Shown here: positions 25,311 through 34,337 of the stretch, in pieces
Position numbering within the stretch: the first letter of the stretch is position 1
Layout: the number at the start of each line of letters is the position of its first letter
Assembly: GCF_001418105.1 (NCBI RefSeq)
Contig: NZ_LIQI01000005.1
Span: 30,971-94,970, forward strand
DNA length: 64,000 nucleotides
Direction of reading: 5' to 3'
DNA from: Lacinutrix himadriensis
GTDB lineage: Bacteria > Bacteroidota > Bacteroidia > Flavobacteriales > Flavobacteriaceae
Translations under genes and position numbers: made by a program
Notes under the pieces: generated by a model
The model's input: the letters and a program-made list of their open reading frames with translations, nothing else
What the model was told of the DNA's origin: nothing
Databases searched by the model: none

Positions 25311-26615
25311 CTATTGGTTCGTTATGGCTTTAGTCGTAAAAGTTTTGAAATTTAACAATATAAACCCAAAAAAAGCTGGTAGCACCCAACCTAAGCTATG
25401 ACTTGCAAACGGAATACTTGAAATTACTTGTGTTAAATCTGTGGAAGGGCTTAAAAAATTAAGCACATCTGGAATACTAAAAATAAAGGTTAGTAAAACC
25501 ACTACTCGAAATACGGTTTTGGAAGCAAATCTATCTGGGATTGCGTTTAGTAAAATGAGCACAATAGTTATTGGATAAATGAATAATAGCACTGGTAATG
25601 CAATGACGATTATAGAATTAAAATCTAACTGGCCAACCACCACACCAATCACACATGCCAACACTGCTGTAATGACATACACGGTTTGCGAATCTTTTAT
25701 TAATCCTTTAAAATAATCTGCTGTTCCGGTTACAATACCTACTGCCGTTGTAAAGCAAGCCAATGCAATGAGCACGCTTAAAATAGTATTACCAAAAGTC
25801 CCCAATGCTTTTTTACTAATTCCTGTTAACAGATTTGCGCGTTGCATATCACTACTTAATGTGCTATTCACATCTATTTCAGATCCATAAAAAGCACCAA
25901 CAGCAATAAGCCCAGCGTAAATAACGAAGAGTCCAAATCCTGCGATAAATCCCGATTTTTTAATCAGTTCCTTTTTAGCTTCAAAAGAATCTTTAACTTT
26001 TAAATTAATAGATATAATAATTACTGCTCCAACAACCACTGCTCCAATAGCATCAAAGGTTTGATAACCTTCTAGAATTCCGTTTACAATTGGCGCTTCA
26101 AATTGCGAAGGATTAGTAAGCATTTGTGAAGAGAACAGACCAATACCAATTACCAAAAGCAACATAATCACTATAAATGGGGTTAGGTATTTACCAATAA
26201 GGTTTAATATTTTAGACCGATTTAATGCAAATACTAACACCAAAATAAAATAGATACTACTCGTTAGTAAAGGGGAAGTATTAAAGTTTGGATGTATTGC
26301 AATTTCATGAGTAGCTGCTGCAGTACGTGGTGACGGAATTGCAACGGCAACTATATAAATAAGCACACAATAAATAAGACTAAAAGCTGGGGACACTTTT
26401 TTACCAAAATCATACAAAGTACCTTGTAATTTGGCATGTGCATAAATACCTATTATAGGAATTACTACCGCAGTAATTACAAAACCTATAATTACCCAAA
26501 ACCAATTCTCACCTGCCTGATACCCCAAAAGTGGTGGCAATAGTAAATTTCCTGCTCCAAAAAACAACGAAAACAAGGCAAAGCTTGTAATTAATAATTC
26601 TTTAGTTTTATTCAT
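25311..26615 (-). CDS. brnQ: Branched-chain amino acid transport system II carrier protein
   Basis: The 434-residue protein has about 12 hydrophobic helices. Its N-terminal block FALFSLFFGAGNLLLPPLLG is characteristic of BrnQ sodium-coupled Leu/Ile/Val carriers. It sits in the cytoplasmic membrane and probably imports branched-chain amino acids. It is followed after 7 bases by an AraC-type regulator, suggesting a transporter-regulator operon, and it diverges from an alpha/beta hydrolase gene. Confidence 0.93.
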   Translation of the reverse strand: MNKTKELLITSFALFSLFFGAGNLLLPPLLGYQAGENWFWVIIGFVITAVVIPIIGIYAHAKLQGTLYDFGKKVSPAFSLIYCVLIYIVAVAIPSPRTAAATHEIAIHPNFNTSPLLTSSIYFILVLVFALNRSKILNLIGKYLTPFIVIMLLLVIGIGLFSSQMLTNPSQFEAPIVNGILEGYQTFDAIGAVVVGAVIIISINLKVKDSFEAKKELIKKSGFIAGFGLFVIYAGLIAVGAFYGSEIDVNSTLSSDMQRANLLTGISKKALGTFGNTILSVLIALACFTTAVGIVTGTADYFKGLIKDSQTVYVITAVLACVIGVVVGQLDFNSIIVIALPVLLFIYPITIVLILLNAIPDRFASKTVFRVVVLLTFIFSIPDVLNFLSPSTDLTQVISSIPFASHSLGWVLPAFFGFILLNFKTFTTKAITNQ

Positions 26616-26683
26616 ATTCTATTGCTGTAAAAGGAAATGTATTATTTTAAATATAGAGTCGCAATTTATTACAAACCCTTAAT

Positions 26684-26691
26684 TATCTTTG
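26684..26691 (+). promoter_or_regulatory. Putative -7 box of the alpha/beta hydrolase gene
   Basis: TATCTTTG matches TAnnTTTG, 17 bases before the ATG at 26709. No clear -33 TTG was seen. Confidence 0.5.
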
Positions 26692-26708
26692 CACAATATA
26701 GTTTAAAT

Positions 26709-27482
26709 ATGATTTTAGATCACAAAGGCATAAATATTTTTTACACAGATCAAGGTGCAGGTACAGCTATTGTTTTACTACACGGTTTTCTAGAAAACAG
26801 TACGATGTGGAATGCCTTTTTACCAGAACTCACCAAAAGAAACCGCGTAATTTGTATCGATTTGTTGGGTCACGGAAAAACACCTTGCTTAGGATATGTG
26901 CATACCATGGAAGACATGGCTGAAGCTGTTCTTGCTGTTTTAAATCATTTAAAACTAAGAAGGTATTATATGACTGGCCATTCTATGGGTGGATATGTTG
27001 CTTTGGCTTTCGCCGAAGAAAACCACAAAAACTTAAAAGGGTTATGTCTAATGAACTCTACTTATGAAGCCGATGATGACGAACGCAAACTACTTCGTGC
27101 TCGAGCCAACAAGATGATACAAACCAATTTTAATAATATGGTACGTATGTCTTTTGCTAATTTATTTAGTGAAAAAAGCAAAACAGTATATAAAGCGGAA
27201 TTTGATGCTGCTTTAAAAGAAGCTCTAAAAACTCCTGTTCAAGGATATATTGCTTGTCAGGAAGGTATGCGACTAAGACCAAACAGACAAGAAGTATTTC
27301 AGTCTTTAGAGGGTAAAAAAATGATCCTTATAGGAAAAAATGATCCTGTAGTGGATGGAGAAAAGTTAATTAAAGAGACAAAAAACACCCAAATTAACAC
27401 GGTAGTTTTTAGCGAAGGACACATGAGTCATATAGAAAACCCAATCCAACTTTTAAAAGAAGTAATGCATTTCGTCGAATAA
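26709..27482 (+). CDS. Alpha/beta-fold hydrolase
   Basis: A cytoplasmic alpha/beta hydrolase of 257 residues with the oxyanion segment LLHGFLEN, nucleophile elbow GHSMGG, acid in GKNDPVVDG and catalytic His in GHMSHIENP. I chose ATG 26709 (MILDHKG), because the upstream in-frame start at 26637 would place the promoter -7 box inside the gene and adds residues outside the fold. The substrate is unknown; esterase, lipase or C-C hydrolase activities are all possible in this family. It is monocistronic. Confidence 0.88.
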   Translation: MILDHKGINIFYTDQGAGTAIVLLHGFLENSTMWNAFLPELTKRNRVICIDLLGHGKTPCLGYVHTMEDMAEAVLAVLNHLKLRRYYMTGHSMGGYVALAFAEENHKNLKGLCLMNSTYEADDDERKLLRARANKMIQTNFNNMVRMSFANLFSEKSKTVYKAEFDAALKEALKTPVQGYIACQEGMRLRPNRQEVFQSLEGKKMILIGKNDPVVDGEKLIKETKNTQINTVVFSEGHMSHIENPIQLLKEVMHFVE

Positions 27483-27547
27483 ATCGTGCGTTTCACCGTT
27501 TATATGATTTTTTTTTATTACGTTTACTATAACCAAACGCTAATAAA

Positions 27548-27814
27548 ATGAATACACCTACCACCAAACCTGCTTTTATTCCTAATTTAGTTTGCAATAT
27601 TTTTGGACACAAATATGAAGTTTCCAAAAAAGTAACTTACCATGTAAAAGAGTACCAGTGTGCCAATTGCAAAAAACAAATGACTACGAATAGTAATGGC
27701 AACTTAATTCCGTTAACTCCTAAATTTGTACAAATCAACTCTGTTTTAGAACGCATATACAACAGAAAAATAATGCGTTTACAGGAAAAATCTTACGCTT
27801 CATCGATTAACTAA
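27548..27814 (+). CDS. Small zinc-binding protein, tandem paralogue 1
   Basis: An 88-residue protein with the pattern C-x4-GH, about 18 residues, then C-AN-C (VCNIFGHKYEV ... EYQCANCKKQMTTNSNGNLIPLT), probably a single zinc site. It shares most of its central 60 residues with the next gene (27882), so the two are tandem duplicates. It has some similarity to small GH/CxxC proteins sometimes listed as DUF1660-like, but I am not sure of the family. There is no signal peptide, so it is presumably cytoplasmic. Function unknown. Confidence 0.75.
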   Translation: MNTPTTKPAFIPNLVCNIFGHKYEVSKKVTYHVKEYQCANCKKQMTTNSNGNLIPLTPKFVQINSVLERIYNRKIMRLQEKSYASSIN

Positions 27815-27881
27815 GTAATTATTAAGTAAAAACTATAAAATCCTCTAACTTACTTAGCTCTAAACTAGCTAATTAAATTCT

Positions 27882-28106
27882 ATGAACACTATTCAATGTA
27901 GCGTTTTTGGTCATGACTTTATAGTTTCAAAAGATATCACAGCACATGTGAAAGAATATCAATGCAAACGTTGTAAAAAACAAATGACAACAAGTGCTAA
28001 CGGCAACTTGATTCCGCTTACCCCTCAGTTTCAGAAAATCAATTCTGTTTTAAAAAAAGTTCATCATAAAAAAGAAAAACGAAAAGAATTTATTCTTGAT
28101 CGTTAA
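27882..28106 (+). CDS. Small zinc-binding protein, tandem paralogue 2
   Basis: A 74-residue paralogue of the preceding protein with the same layout (CSVFGHDFIV ... HVKEYQCKRCKKQMTT ... GNLIPLTPQF) and a Lys-rich tail that may contact nucleic acid. It lies 67 bases downstream of its duplicate. Its 3' end overlaps the convergent thiL gene by 17 bases. Conservation of all cysteines and the GH motif after divergence argues that both copies are functional. Confidence 0.75.
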   Translation: MNTIQCSVFGHDFIVSKDITAHVKEYQCKRCKKQMTTSANGNLIPLTPQFQKINSVLKKVHHKKEKRKEFILDR

Positions 28107-29142
28107 GCGAGTTCCAACCTTGCGCTTGTAATGGTATTTTAGTTTCTCCTCTAGTTACTAAATGCATTCCTACGTTTGGTTCTGTCATATAACCAATTAC
28201 CGTAAAATTAGGATTTGCTTTAATTTTAGGATAGTCTTCTTGCGAAATCGTAAATAGCAATTCATAATCCTCACCGCCACTTAAAGCAACCGTTGTGCTA
28301 TCTAAATTAAATTCTTCGCAAGTAGAAATTACTTGAGGATCTAATGGTAATTTGTCTTCATACAAATCGCAACCCACATTACTGTGTTTACATAAATGCA
28401 TAATTTCAGAAGATAAACCATCACTTATATCTATCATAGAAGAAGGCTTCACTTCTAAATCTTTAAAAAGTTTTACAATATCTTTTCTAGCTTCCGGTTT
28501 TAATTGTCTTTCCATAATATAAGCGTAAGGCTCCATATCTGGTTGGCTATTCGGATTTACCAAAAACACTTGCTTTTCGCGTTCTAAAACTTGTAATCCC
28601 ATATATGCACCACCAATATCACCAGTCACAACTAGTAAATCGTTTGGTTTTGCACCACTTCTATACACAACATCTTCTTTTTCAACTTCGCCAATAGCAG
28701 TAATAGAAATTAATAATCCAGAAGTAGATGAAGTAGTATCTCCTCCTACTACGTCCACCTCGTAAATTTTTGCCGCAGTTTCAATTCCTGCATATAATTC
28801 TTCTAAAGCCTCTAAAGGAAAACGATTAGAAACCGCAATAGACACTGTAATTTGAGTGGCATTTGCATTCATAGCAAACACGTCTGATAAATTAACAACA
28901 ACCGCTTTATAACCTAAGTGTTTTAAAGGCACATAGCTTAAATCAAAATGCACACCTTCTACTAATAAATCGGTAGTAACTACAATTTGTTTATTCTTAA
29001 ATTCTAAAACTGCAGCATCATCTCCAATTGCTTTAATTGTTGATTTATGTGAAATTTCAAACTGAGAAGTTAAGTGGTCAATTAATCCAAATTCTCCTAA
29101 ATCACTTAATGCGGTACGTTGTTGATTTTTATCTTCTATCAT
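28090..29142 (-). CDS. thiL: Thiamine-monophosphate kinase
   Basis: The protein has the AIR-synthase/selenophosphate-synthetase fold with the ThiL hallmarks LGEFGLIDHL near the N-terminus, IGDDAAV, TTDLLVEGVHFD, VVGGDTTSS and DISDGLSSE. It phosphorylates thiamine phosphate to thiamine diphosphate in the cytoplasm. The length of 350 residues is normal. The -7 box lies only four bases from the start codon, so the mRNA is probably leaderless. It converges with the small zinc-binding gene and overlaps it by 17 bases. No other thi genes are nearby. Confidence 0.95.
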   Translation of the reverse strand: MIEDKNQQRTALSDLGEFGLIDHLTSQFEISHKSTIKAIGDDAAVLEFKNKQIVVTTDLLVEGVHFDLSYVPLKHLGYKAVVVNLSDVFAMNANATQITVSIAVSNRFPLEALEELYAGIETAAKIYEVDVVGGDTTSSTSGLLISITAIGEVEKEDVVYRSGAKPNDLLVVTGDIGGAYMGLQVLEREKQVFLVNPNSQPDMEPYAYIMERQLKPEARKDIVKLFKDLEVKPSSMIDISDGLSSEIMHLCKHSNVGCDLYEDKLPLDPQVISTCEEFNLDSTTVALSGGEDYELLFTISQEDYPKIKANPNFTVIGYMTEPNVGMHLVTRGETKIPLQAQGWNSLNDQE

Positions 29143-29146
29143 GCTG

Positions 29147-29154
29147 CAAAAATA
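29147..29154 (-). promoter_or_regulatory. -7 box of thiL, four bases from the start codon
   Basis: On the minus strand TATTTTTG is followed by CAGC and then the ATG at 29142. This is the same spacing as at sufS and DUF2480 and predicts a leaderless transcript. Confidence 0.5.
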
Positions 29155-29329
29155 AGAAGCTTAAAATAAATATATACCATAATATTAAATAAAACAGCAT
29201 TTAAAAGTGGCTATAGATAAATACACTAAAAGGGAACCAAAAATAGTTTTAACAGTAAGTGCAAGTTTTTTGTAGATAATTCTCCTAAATTTGCTCTAAA
29301 AGCTGAAAATATTATAATAAATTTCTATT

Positions 29330-30691
29330 ATGCCCAAATTCATGAAGAAGAGACTCCTTTTAAAAACAATCTTTGTAATTACCTTATTGACTCCTTTAAT
29401 GCATTCTTGTGATAACGAGCCAGTAGACGCTATAATTATCCAAGATTCTGATGGAGACGGAATACCTAATAATTTAGACAACTGTATTACTATTGCAAAT
29501 CCTGACCAAGCAGATGATGATAATGATGGTATTGGTAATACTTGTGATGATGTTACCACTACTCCTTTATTTGAATGTATTAATGGTATGGCTGGTGAAT
29601 ATCCTTGTGACGGATATGATTTAATGGCACATATTCCTGTTTCTGTTTTAGCCAACACAATGGGAAATCCTGAAGGAAGTGATATTTGGGGATGGACAGA
29701 TCCTTTAACAGGAAATGAATATGCACTTATAGCAATGACAAACAGTACTGCTTTTGTAGATATTACAAATCCTACTTTACCCGTTTTTCTAGGAAGATTA
29801 GATACTGCTGATGGTGCAAATTTTTGGAGAGACGTAAAAGTATATAACGACCATGCTTATATTGTAGCAGATGGTAGTCAAAACTTAAATCATGGTATGC
29901 AAGTATTTGATTTAACGAAATTAAGAAATGTGACAAATCCTCCTATAAATTTCACATCAGATGCACATTATACCGAATTTGGAAGAGCCCACAACATTGT
30001 TATTAATGAAGATTCTGGCTATGCATACGCAGTAGGCTCTAACACCTTTGGAGGTGGTGCTCATTTTATAAATATTCAAAATCCAACAAACCCAATAGCA
30101 GAAGGTGGTTTCAATGGCTACTCTCATGACGCACAAGTTGTAACGTATACGGGTCCTGATTCTGATTATTTTGGACGTGAAATTTTAATAGGAAGCAATG
30201 AAAATGAAGTAGTAATAGCAGACATAACAGATAAAGCTAACCCTGTTACTATTTCTACAATTGCGTACAACAATATTGGTTATACACATCAAGGTTGGTT
30301 TACAGAAGATTCTCGTTATTTTATTCTTGGAGATGAAATCGATGAAATGCAATTTGGTAACAACACAAGAACCATTGTATTTGATTTTAATGATTTAGAT
30401 AATCCTGCTTTACATTTAGATTATTTCGGACCAACTGCAGCCATAGATCATAATGGTTATGTAAAAGGAAACACTTATTTTCTAGCTAACTATACTGCAG
30501 GATTAAGAATGATTGATATTACAAATATTGCTTCTGGTACAATGACCGAAACTGGTTTTTTTGATACACATCCAGAAAACAATAGTACAAGTTTTAATGG
30601 TGCCTGGAGTGTTTATCCGTATTTTTCAAGCGGAAACATTATCATTAGCGATATAGAAAGAGGACTATTAATAGTAAGAAAAAGTGAATAA
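29330..30691 (+). CDS. Choice-of-anchor B family surface lipoprotein with LVIVD repeats
   Basis: A lipoprotein signal (MHSC) is followed by a calcium-binding thrombospondin type 3 style stretch (DSDGDGIPNNLDNC, DDDNDGIGNTCDD). A beta-propeller-like region of LVIVD repeats follows (for example AFVDITNPTLPVFLG, FINIQNPTNPIAEG, VVIADITDKANPVTI). This matches the choice-of-anchor B family, which is likely exposed at the cell surface. ATG 29342 (MKKRLLL) is an equally good start. It is the first gene of a four-gene operon with a seven-repeat propeller, MbnP and MbnH. No enzymatic role is evident. Confidence 0.85.
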   Translation: MPKFMKKRLLLKTIFVITLLTPLMHSCDNEPVDAIIIQDSDGDGIPNNLDNCITIANPDQADDDNDGIGNTCDDVTTTPLFECINGMAGEYPCDGYDLMAHIPVSVLANTMGNPEGSDIWGWTDPLTGNEYALIAMTNSTAFVDITNPTLPVFLGRLDTADGANFWRDVKVYNDHAYIVADGSQNLNHGMQVFDLTKLRNVTNPPINFTSDAHYTEFGRAHNIVINEDSGYAYAVGSNTFGGGAHFINIQNPTNPIAEGGFNGYSHDAQVVTYTGPDSDYFGREILIGSNENEVVIADITDKANPVTISTIAYNNIGYTHQGWFTEDSRYFILGDEIDEMQFGNNTRTIVFDFNDLDNPALHLDYFGPTAAIDHNGYVKGNTYFLANYTAGLRMIDITNIASGTMTETGFFDTHPENNSTSFNGAWSVYPYFSSGNIIISDIERGLLIVRKSE

Positions 30692-32009
30692 CAAAACACA
30701 TATTGTTTTAACCCTAATAGTAAGCCTTACCTTTATTTTATTAAATAGCTGTACCTCGGATGATGATGCAGCTACCTCAGAAAATCTAGGTGAAATAGAT
30801 GCTATTACTACATTTGGTGGAACAAAAAACGAAAGCGCACAATCGGTTGTAAGCACACAAGATGGAGGTTATGCTGTACTTGGTCACACCCAAAGTATGG
30901 ACTTTGACATCACAGATAAACCAAATGAAAGCTATGATTATTGGGTTTTAAAATTTGATGCGGAAAACCTATTACAATGGAACAAAACCTATGGAGGTAC
31001 TGGAGATGACAGAGGAAACACCATTATTCAAACTACAGATGGAGGTTTTGCAATTTTAGGACAAAGTGCCAGTAATGATGAAGATGTAACCCAAAATAGC
31101 GGCGCAAAAGATTACTGGCTAACAAAACTAGATGCCGTTGGGAATATTATTTGGGAAAAATCTTTTGGATATTCAGGAGTAGATGTTGGTATTTCACTAT
31201 TGCAAACCAATGACAATGGCTACTTTATAACTGGGATTCTCGATGTTTCGGCTTCTGGTGGAGCTGGAAACACAAAACATGCAGGAGGCGATTATTGGGC
31301 CATTAAATTAGATGCAACTGGAAATACATTATGGAGTAAGTATTATGGAGGATCTTATACCGATACACCTCATGATGCCCTTGAAACCAATGATGGTTAC
31401 ATTATTGTTGGTTCTTCAGATAGTGATGATGTAGATATTAATAACAACAAAGGAACGTATGACTTTTGGGTTGTAAAAATAGACACCACAGGAAATATTA
31501 TTTGGGAAAAATCTTTTGGTGGATCGGGAATTGATGAAGCTTGGGCCATCACAAATACGAATGATGGAAACTACCTGGTAGTTGGTGATACCAGAAGTAA
31601 TGACCAAGATGTTAGCAATTTACTTGGAGCTGCAGATCTATGGATTATAAAAATATCTCCTGATGGGGATTTAATCTGGGAAAAAACAATGGGTGGATCC
31701 AGTTTTGATGCTGGTCGTTCTATCTCAAAAACACAAGACAATGGTTTTATAATTTCTGGAAGTTCCAGAAGTGTTGACGGCGACTTAAATGCGAACAATG
31801 GTCAAAATGATGCTTGGGTTTTTAAAATAGATAACAATGCGAATATAAGTTGGCAAAAAACAGTTGGTGGTACAAACATAGATTTTGCTTATGATGCAAT
31901 ACAACTACAAAACCAATCTTTTGTTGCTGTTGGAGAATCTAGTAGTGATGACGCAGATTTAACAAATAATAAAGGTTTCACAGACCTGCTAATAATAAAA
32001 ATAAAATAA
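30684..32009 (+). CDS. Lipoprotein with seven propeller-like repeats
   Basis: The start is GTG at 30684, overlapping the previous stop by 8 bases, which indicates translational coupling. After a lipobox (LLNSC) the mature protein consists of seven repeats of about 55 residues with the pattern W-x-K-x-[FYMV]-GG...D...I..T.DGG[FY]..G.[ST]...D, for example WNKTYGGTGDDRG, WEKSFGGSGIDEA and WQKTVGGTNIDFA. Seven copies suggest a complete seven-bladed beta-propeller. It resembles SBBP/delta-60 repeat proteins, which are surface binding proteins without known catalysis. Second gene of the MbnP/MbnH operon. Confidence 0.83.
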   Translation: MNNKTHIVLTLIVSLTFILLNSCTSDDDAATSENLGEIDAITTFGGTKNESAQSVVSTQDGGYAVLGHTQSMDFDITDKPNESYDYWVLKFDAENLLQWNKTYGGTGDDRGNTIIQTTDGGFAILGQSASNDEDVTQNSGAKDYWLTKLDAVGNIIWEKSFGYSGVDVGISLLQTNDNGYFITGILDVSASGGAGNTKHAGGDYWAIKLDATGNTLWSKYYGGSYTDTPHDALETNDGYIIVGSSDSDDVDINNNKGTYDFWVVKIDTTGNIIWEKSFGGSGIDEAWAITNTNDGNYLVVGDTRSNDQDVSNLLGAADLWIIKISPDGDLIWEKTMGGSSFDAGRSISKTQDNGFIISGSSRSVDGDLNANNGQNDAWVFKIDNNANISWQKTVGGTNIDFAYDAIQLQNQSFVAVGESSSDDADLTNNKGFTDLLIIKIK

Positions 32010-32011
32010 TT

Positions 32012-32785
32012 ATGAAAAAGATTTTAGCGCTAGCTTTCTTCTCTATTTTATGCTTTTCATGTGCGGAAGACACAGATGATAATATAAGTAAAAATGTTTC
32101 CGCAGCATTTAAATTTACACATAGCTGGAACGATACACCAGTTACAAATTCCGACTTCAATAGCATCCAATTCACGAATGCTAATGGGGAAGAAATGAGT
32201 ATCGAAAAATTACGTTATTTGGTCTCTAACATTAGATTTGAAAAAGCAAACGGAGAAATACAAAACACCAGTGGTTATTTTCTAATAGATGTAACTAATG
32301 ATGTCAATTTATTTTTTCAACCGTATACACCAATCCCAAAAGGAGAATACACCAATGTTATTTTTACATTTGGATTTAATAACGAAGACAATTATAGCGA
32401 AACGTACACCGATTTAAATTCAGAATCTTGGAACGTTCCAGACATGCTTGGTGGTGGCTATCACTACATGCAATTGGAAGGTAAATTTATAGACAATACA
32501 GCTACCGAAACAGGTTATGCATATCACGCCATTAGAGCTGTAGATAATTCAGATCCTGATAATTTACTTTTTCAAGATACCTTTATCGATGTAGAATTAG
32601 GTCCGGTTTCCATAACAAAAGACCTAACTTTTAATATAAATATGAATATTGCCGAATGGTTTAAAAACCCGAATTTATGGGATTTAAATACATTACACAA
32701 TATGATGATGCCAAATTTTAATGCACAAGTAATGATGTTTCAAAACGGACAAAATGTATTTTCTTTGACTGAAATTTCAGAATAA
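32012..32785 (+). CDS. MbnP-family copper-binding lipoprotein
   Basis: The lipobox is at LCFSC. The mature domain has the MbnP signature order: AAFKFTHSWN near the start, EKLRYLVSNIRFE, then IPKGEYTNVIFTFGFN and GGGYHYMQLEGKF. MbnP proteins bind copper using a tryptophan that partner MbnH oxidises to kynurenine; this is known for the methanotroph family. The gene lies 2 bases after the propeller lipoprotein and 2 bases before the diheme MbnH-like gene, so cofunction is strongly implied. The exact copper residues cannot be assigned here. Confidence 0.85.
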   Translation: MKKILALAFFSILCFSCAEDTDDNISKNVSAAFKFTHSWNDTPVTNSDFNSIQFTNANGEEMSIEKLRYLVSNIRFEKANGEIQNTSGYFLIDVTNDVNLFFQPYTPIPKGEYTNVIFTFGFNNEDNYSETYTDLNSESWNVPDMLGGGYHYMQLEGKFIDNTATETGYAYHAIRAVDNSDPDNLLFQDTFIDVELGPVSITKDLTFNINMNIAEWFKNPNLWDLNTLHNMMMPNFNAQVMMFQNGQNVFSLTEISE

Positions 32786-32787
32786 AA

Positions 32788-33855
32788 ATGAAGCATCGGT
32801 TTATATATAGTATTCTTTTCGTGTTCTGTTTGTCTTGTTCTAATGAGCCTTCAGACCTAAACATATATATACCAACACCTAGTCCGTTACAAATTCCGCA
32901 AGTATTCGAAGACCGTATTATTCCTCCAGTAATTCCAATAAATAATCCGCAAACGGAGGAAGGAATCGCGCTAGGAAAAAAACTTTTTTTCGACCCTATT
33001 TTATCCGCAGACAATACGCAAGCATGTGCCTCTTGCCATAATCCAGGGAATGCATTTACAGATCCAGATAGGTTTAGCGTTGGTGTAGATGGCAGTATAG
33101 GTACACGTAACTCGATGCCTCTATTTAATTTAGCGTGGAATTATGACGAAAAATTCTTTTGGGACGGACGTGTTTTCAGCCTAGAGCATCAAGCACTAGA
33201 ACCTGTTACAAACCCAATAGAAATGAATGCTACCTGGGAAACGGTAATCTCCAAATTAGAACAACACCCAGAATATCCGCAATTATTTGAAGAAGCATTT
33301 GGCGCTAGTCCAATCACGAAAGAATTAACCACAAAAGCACTGGCACAATTTGAACGGACTTTAATTTCTTCAGACTCTAAATTCGATAAACATTTATTAG
33401 GAGAAGCAACGCTTACGCCTCAAGAGACAAACGGATTAAACGTTTTTATGGATGAAACCAAAGGAGACTGTTTTCATTGTCATGGAAATCCTAACAACCC
33501 ACTTTGGACAGACAATATTTTTCACAATAATGGTTTAGACGCAACATTTACAGACCTTGGCTTAGGGGAAGTATCCGGAGACCCAGCAGATAATGGAAAA
33601 TTTAAATCGCCTTCGCTTCGTAATTTATTATTTACAGCGCCATACATGCATGATGGTCGTTTCAACACTTTAGAAGAAGTCATTAATCACTATAGCGAAG
33701 GCTTACAAGATTCCCCAACCATAGATCCATTAATGAAAAAAGTGAATCAAGGTGGTGTACAACTTTCAAATTCAGATAAAGCAGACCTAAAAGCATTTCT
33801 TTTATCACTTTCAGACCCTTCATTCACTACCAATCCTGCTTTTATCAATCCATAG
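32788..33855 (+). CDS. MbnH-like diheme cytochrome c peroxidase family lipoprotein
   Basis: A lipobox with C17 is followed by a diheme peroxidase of the MauG/CcpA/MbnH group with two c-heme sites, C80-AS-C83-H84 and C228-FH-C231-H232. It is the last gene of the operon, directly after MbnP; in the characterised pair MbnH oxidises a Trp of MbnP. It may instead act as a general peroxidase. It is located in the periplasm or at the outer membrane. The length of 355 residues is normal for the family. Confidence 0.9.
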   Translation: MKHRFIYSILFVFCLSCSNEPSDLNIYIPTPSPLQIPQVFEDRIIPPVIPINNPQTEEGIALGKKLFFDPILSADNTQACASCHNPGNAFTDPDRFSVGVDGSIGTRNSMPLFNLAWNYDEKFFWDGRVFSLEHQALEPVTNPIEMNATWETVISKLEQHPEYPQLFEEAFGASPITKELTTKALAQFERTLISSDSKFDKHLLGEATLTPQETNGLNVFMDETKGDCFHCHGNPNNPLWTDNIFHNNGLDATFTDLGLGEVSGDPADNGKFKSPSLRNLLFTAPYMHDGRFNTLEEVINHYSEGLQDSPTIDPLMKKVNQGGVQLSNSDKADLKAFLLSLSDPSFTTNPAFINP

Positions 33856-33919
33856 ATTTTTCTTATAAAAACATCACTAATATAATGTAAGCTTATATGG
33901 AAATCCATGACTTATATTG

Positions 33920-33927
33920 TATATTTG
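33920..33927 (+). promoter_or_regulatory. -7 box upstream of sufA
   Basis: TATATTTG is an exact TAnnTTTG match, 31 bases before the ATG at 33959. It probably starts the suf transcript. Confidence 0.55.
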
Positions 33928-33958
33928 CACTCTATTTAGACAAAATCTATTTAATAAT

Positions 33959-34288
33959 ATGATAAAAGTATCAGAAATAGCTAAGAAGAAAGTTATAGAA
34001 CTTATGACCGATGAAGGCTACAATGCAACAACAGACTACGTTCGTGTTGGTGTAAAAAGTGGAGGTTGCTCTGGTTTATCTTATGATTTAAAATTTGATA
34101 AAGAAATACAAGAAGAAGATAAAATGTTTGAAGACAACGAAGTAAAAATTATTGTCGACAAAAAAAGCTTTTTGTACTTAATAGGAACAACACTAGAGTA
34201 TTCTGGAGGATTAAACGGAACAGGTTTCGTGTTTAATAATCCGAATGCCAATAGAACTTGTGGTTGTGGTGAATCTTTTTCGCTATAA
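33959..34288 (+). CDS. sufA: Iron-sulfur cluster carrier of the HesB/IscA family
   Basis: A 109-residue A-type carrier with the three conserved cysteines C37 (GGCSG), C101 and C103 (CGCGES). It accepts clusters from the SufBCD scaffold and passes them to client proteins. The start MIKVSEIAKK (33959) is chosen over an in-frame ATG at 33917, because the promoter -7 box lies between them. It is the first gene of the suf cluster and is followed 49 bases later by sufB. Confidence 0.92.
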   Translation: MIKVSEIAKKKVIELMTDEGYNATTDYVRVGVKSGGCSGLSYDLKFDKEIQEEDKMFEDNEVKIIVDKKSFLYLIGTTLEYSGGLNGTGFVFNNPNANRTCGCGESFSL

Positions 34289-34337
34289 TCCAACTAAATC
34301 TTCCGTTTAGGAAGGCTTTAAAATTAAATTTTTGAAT

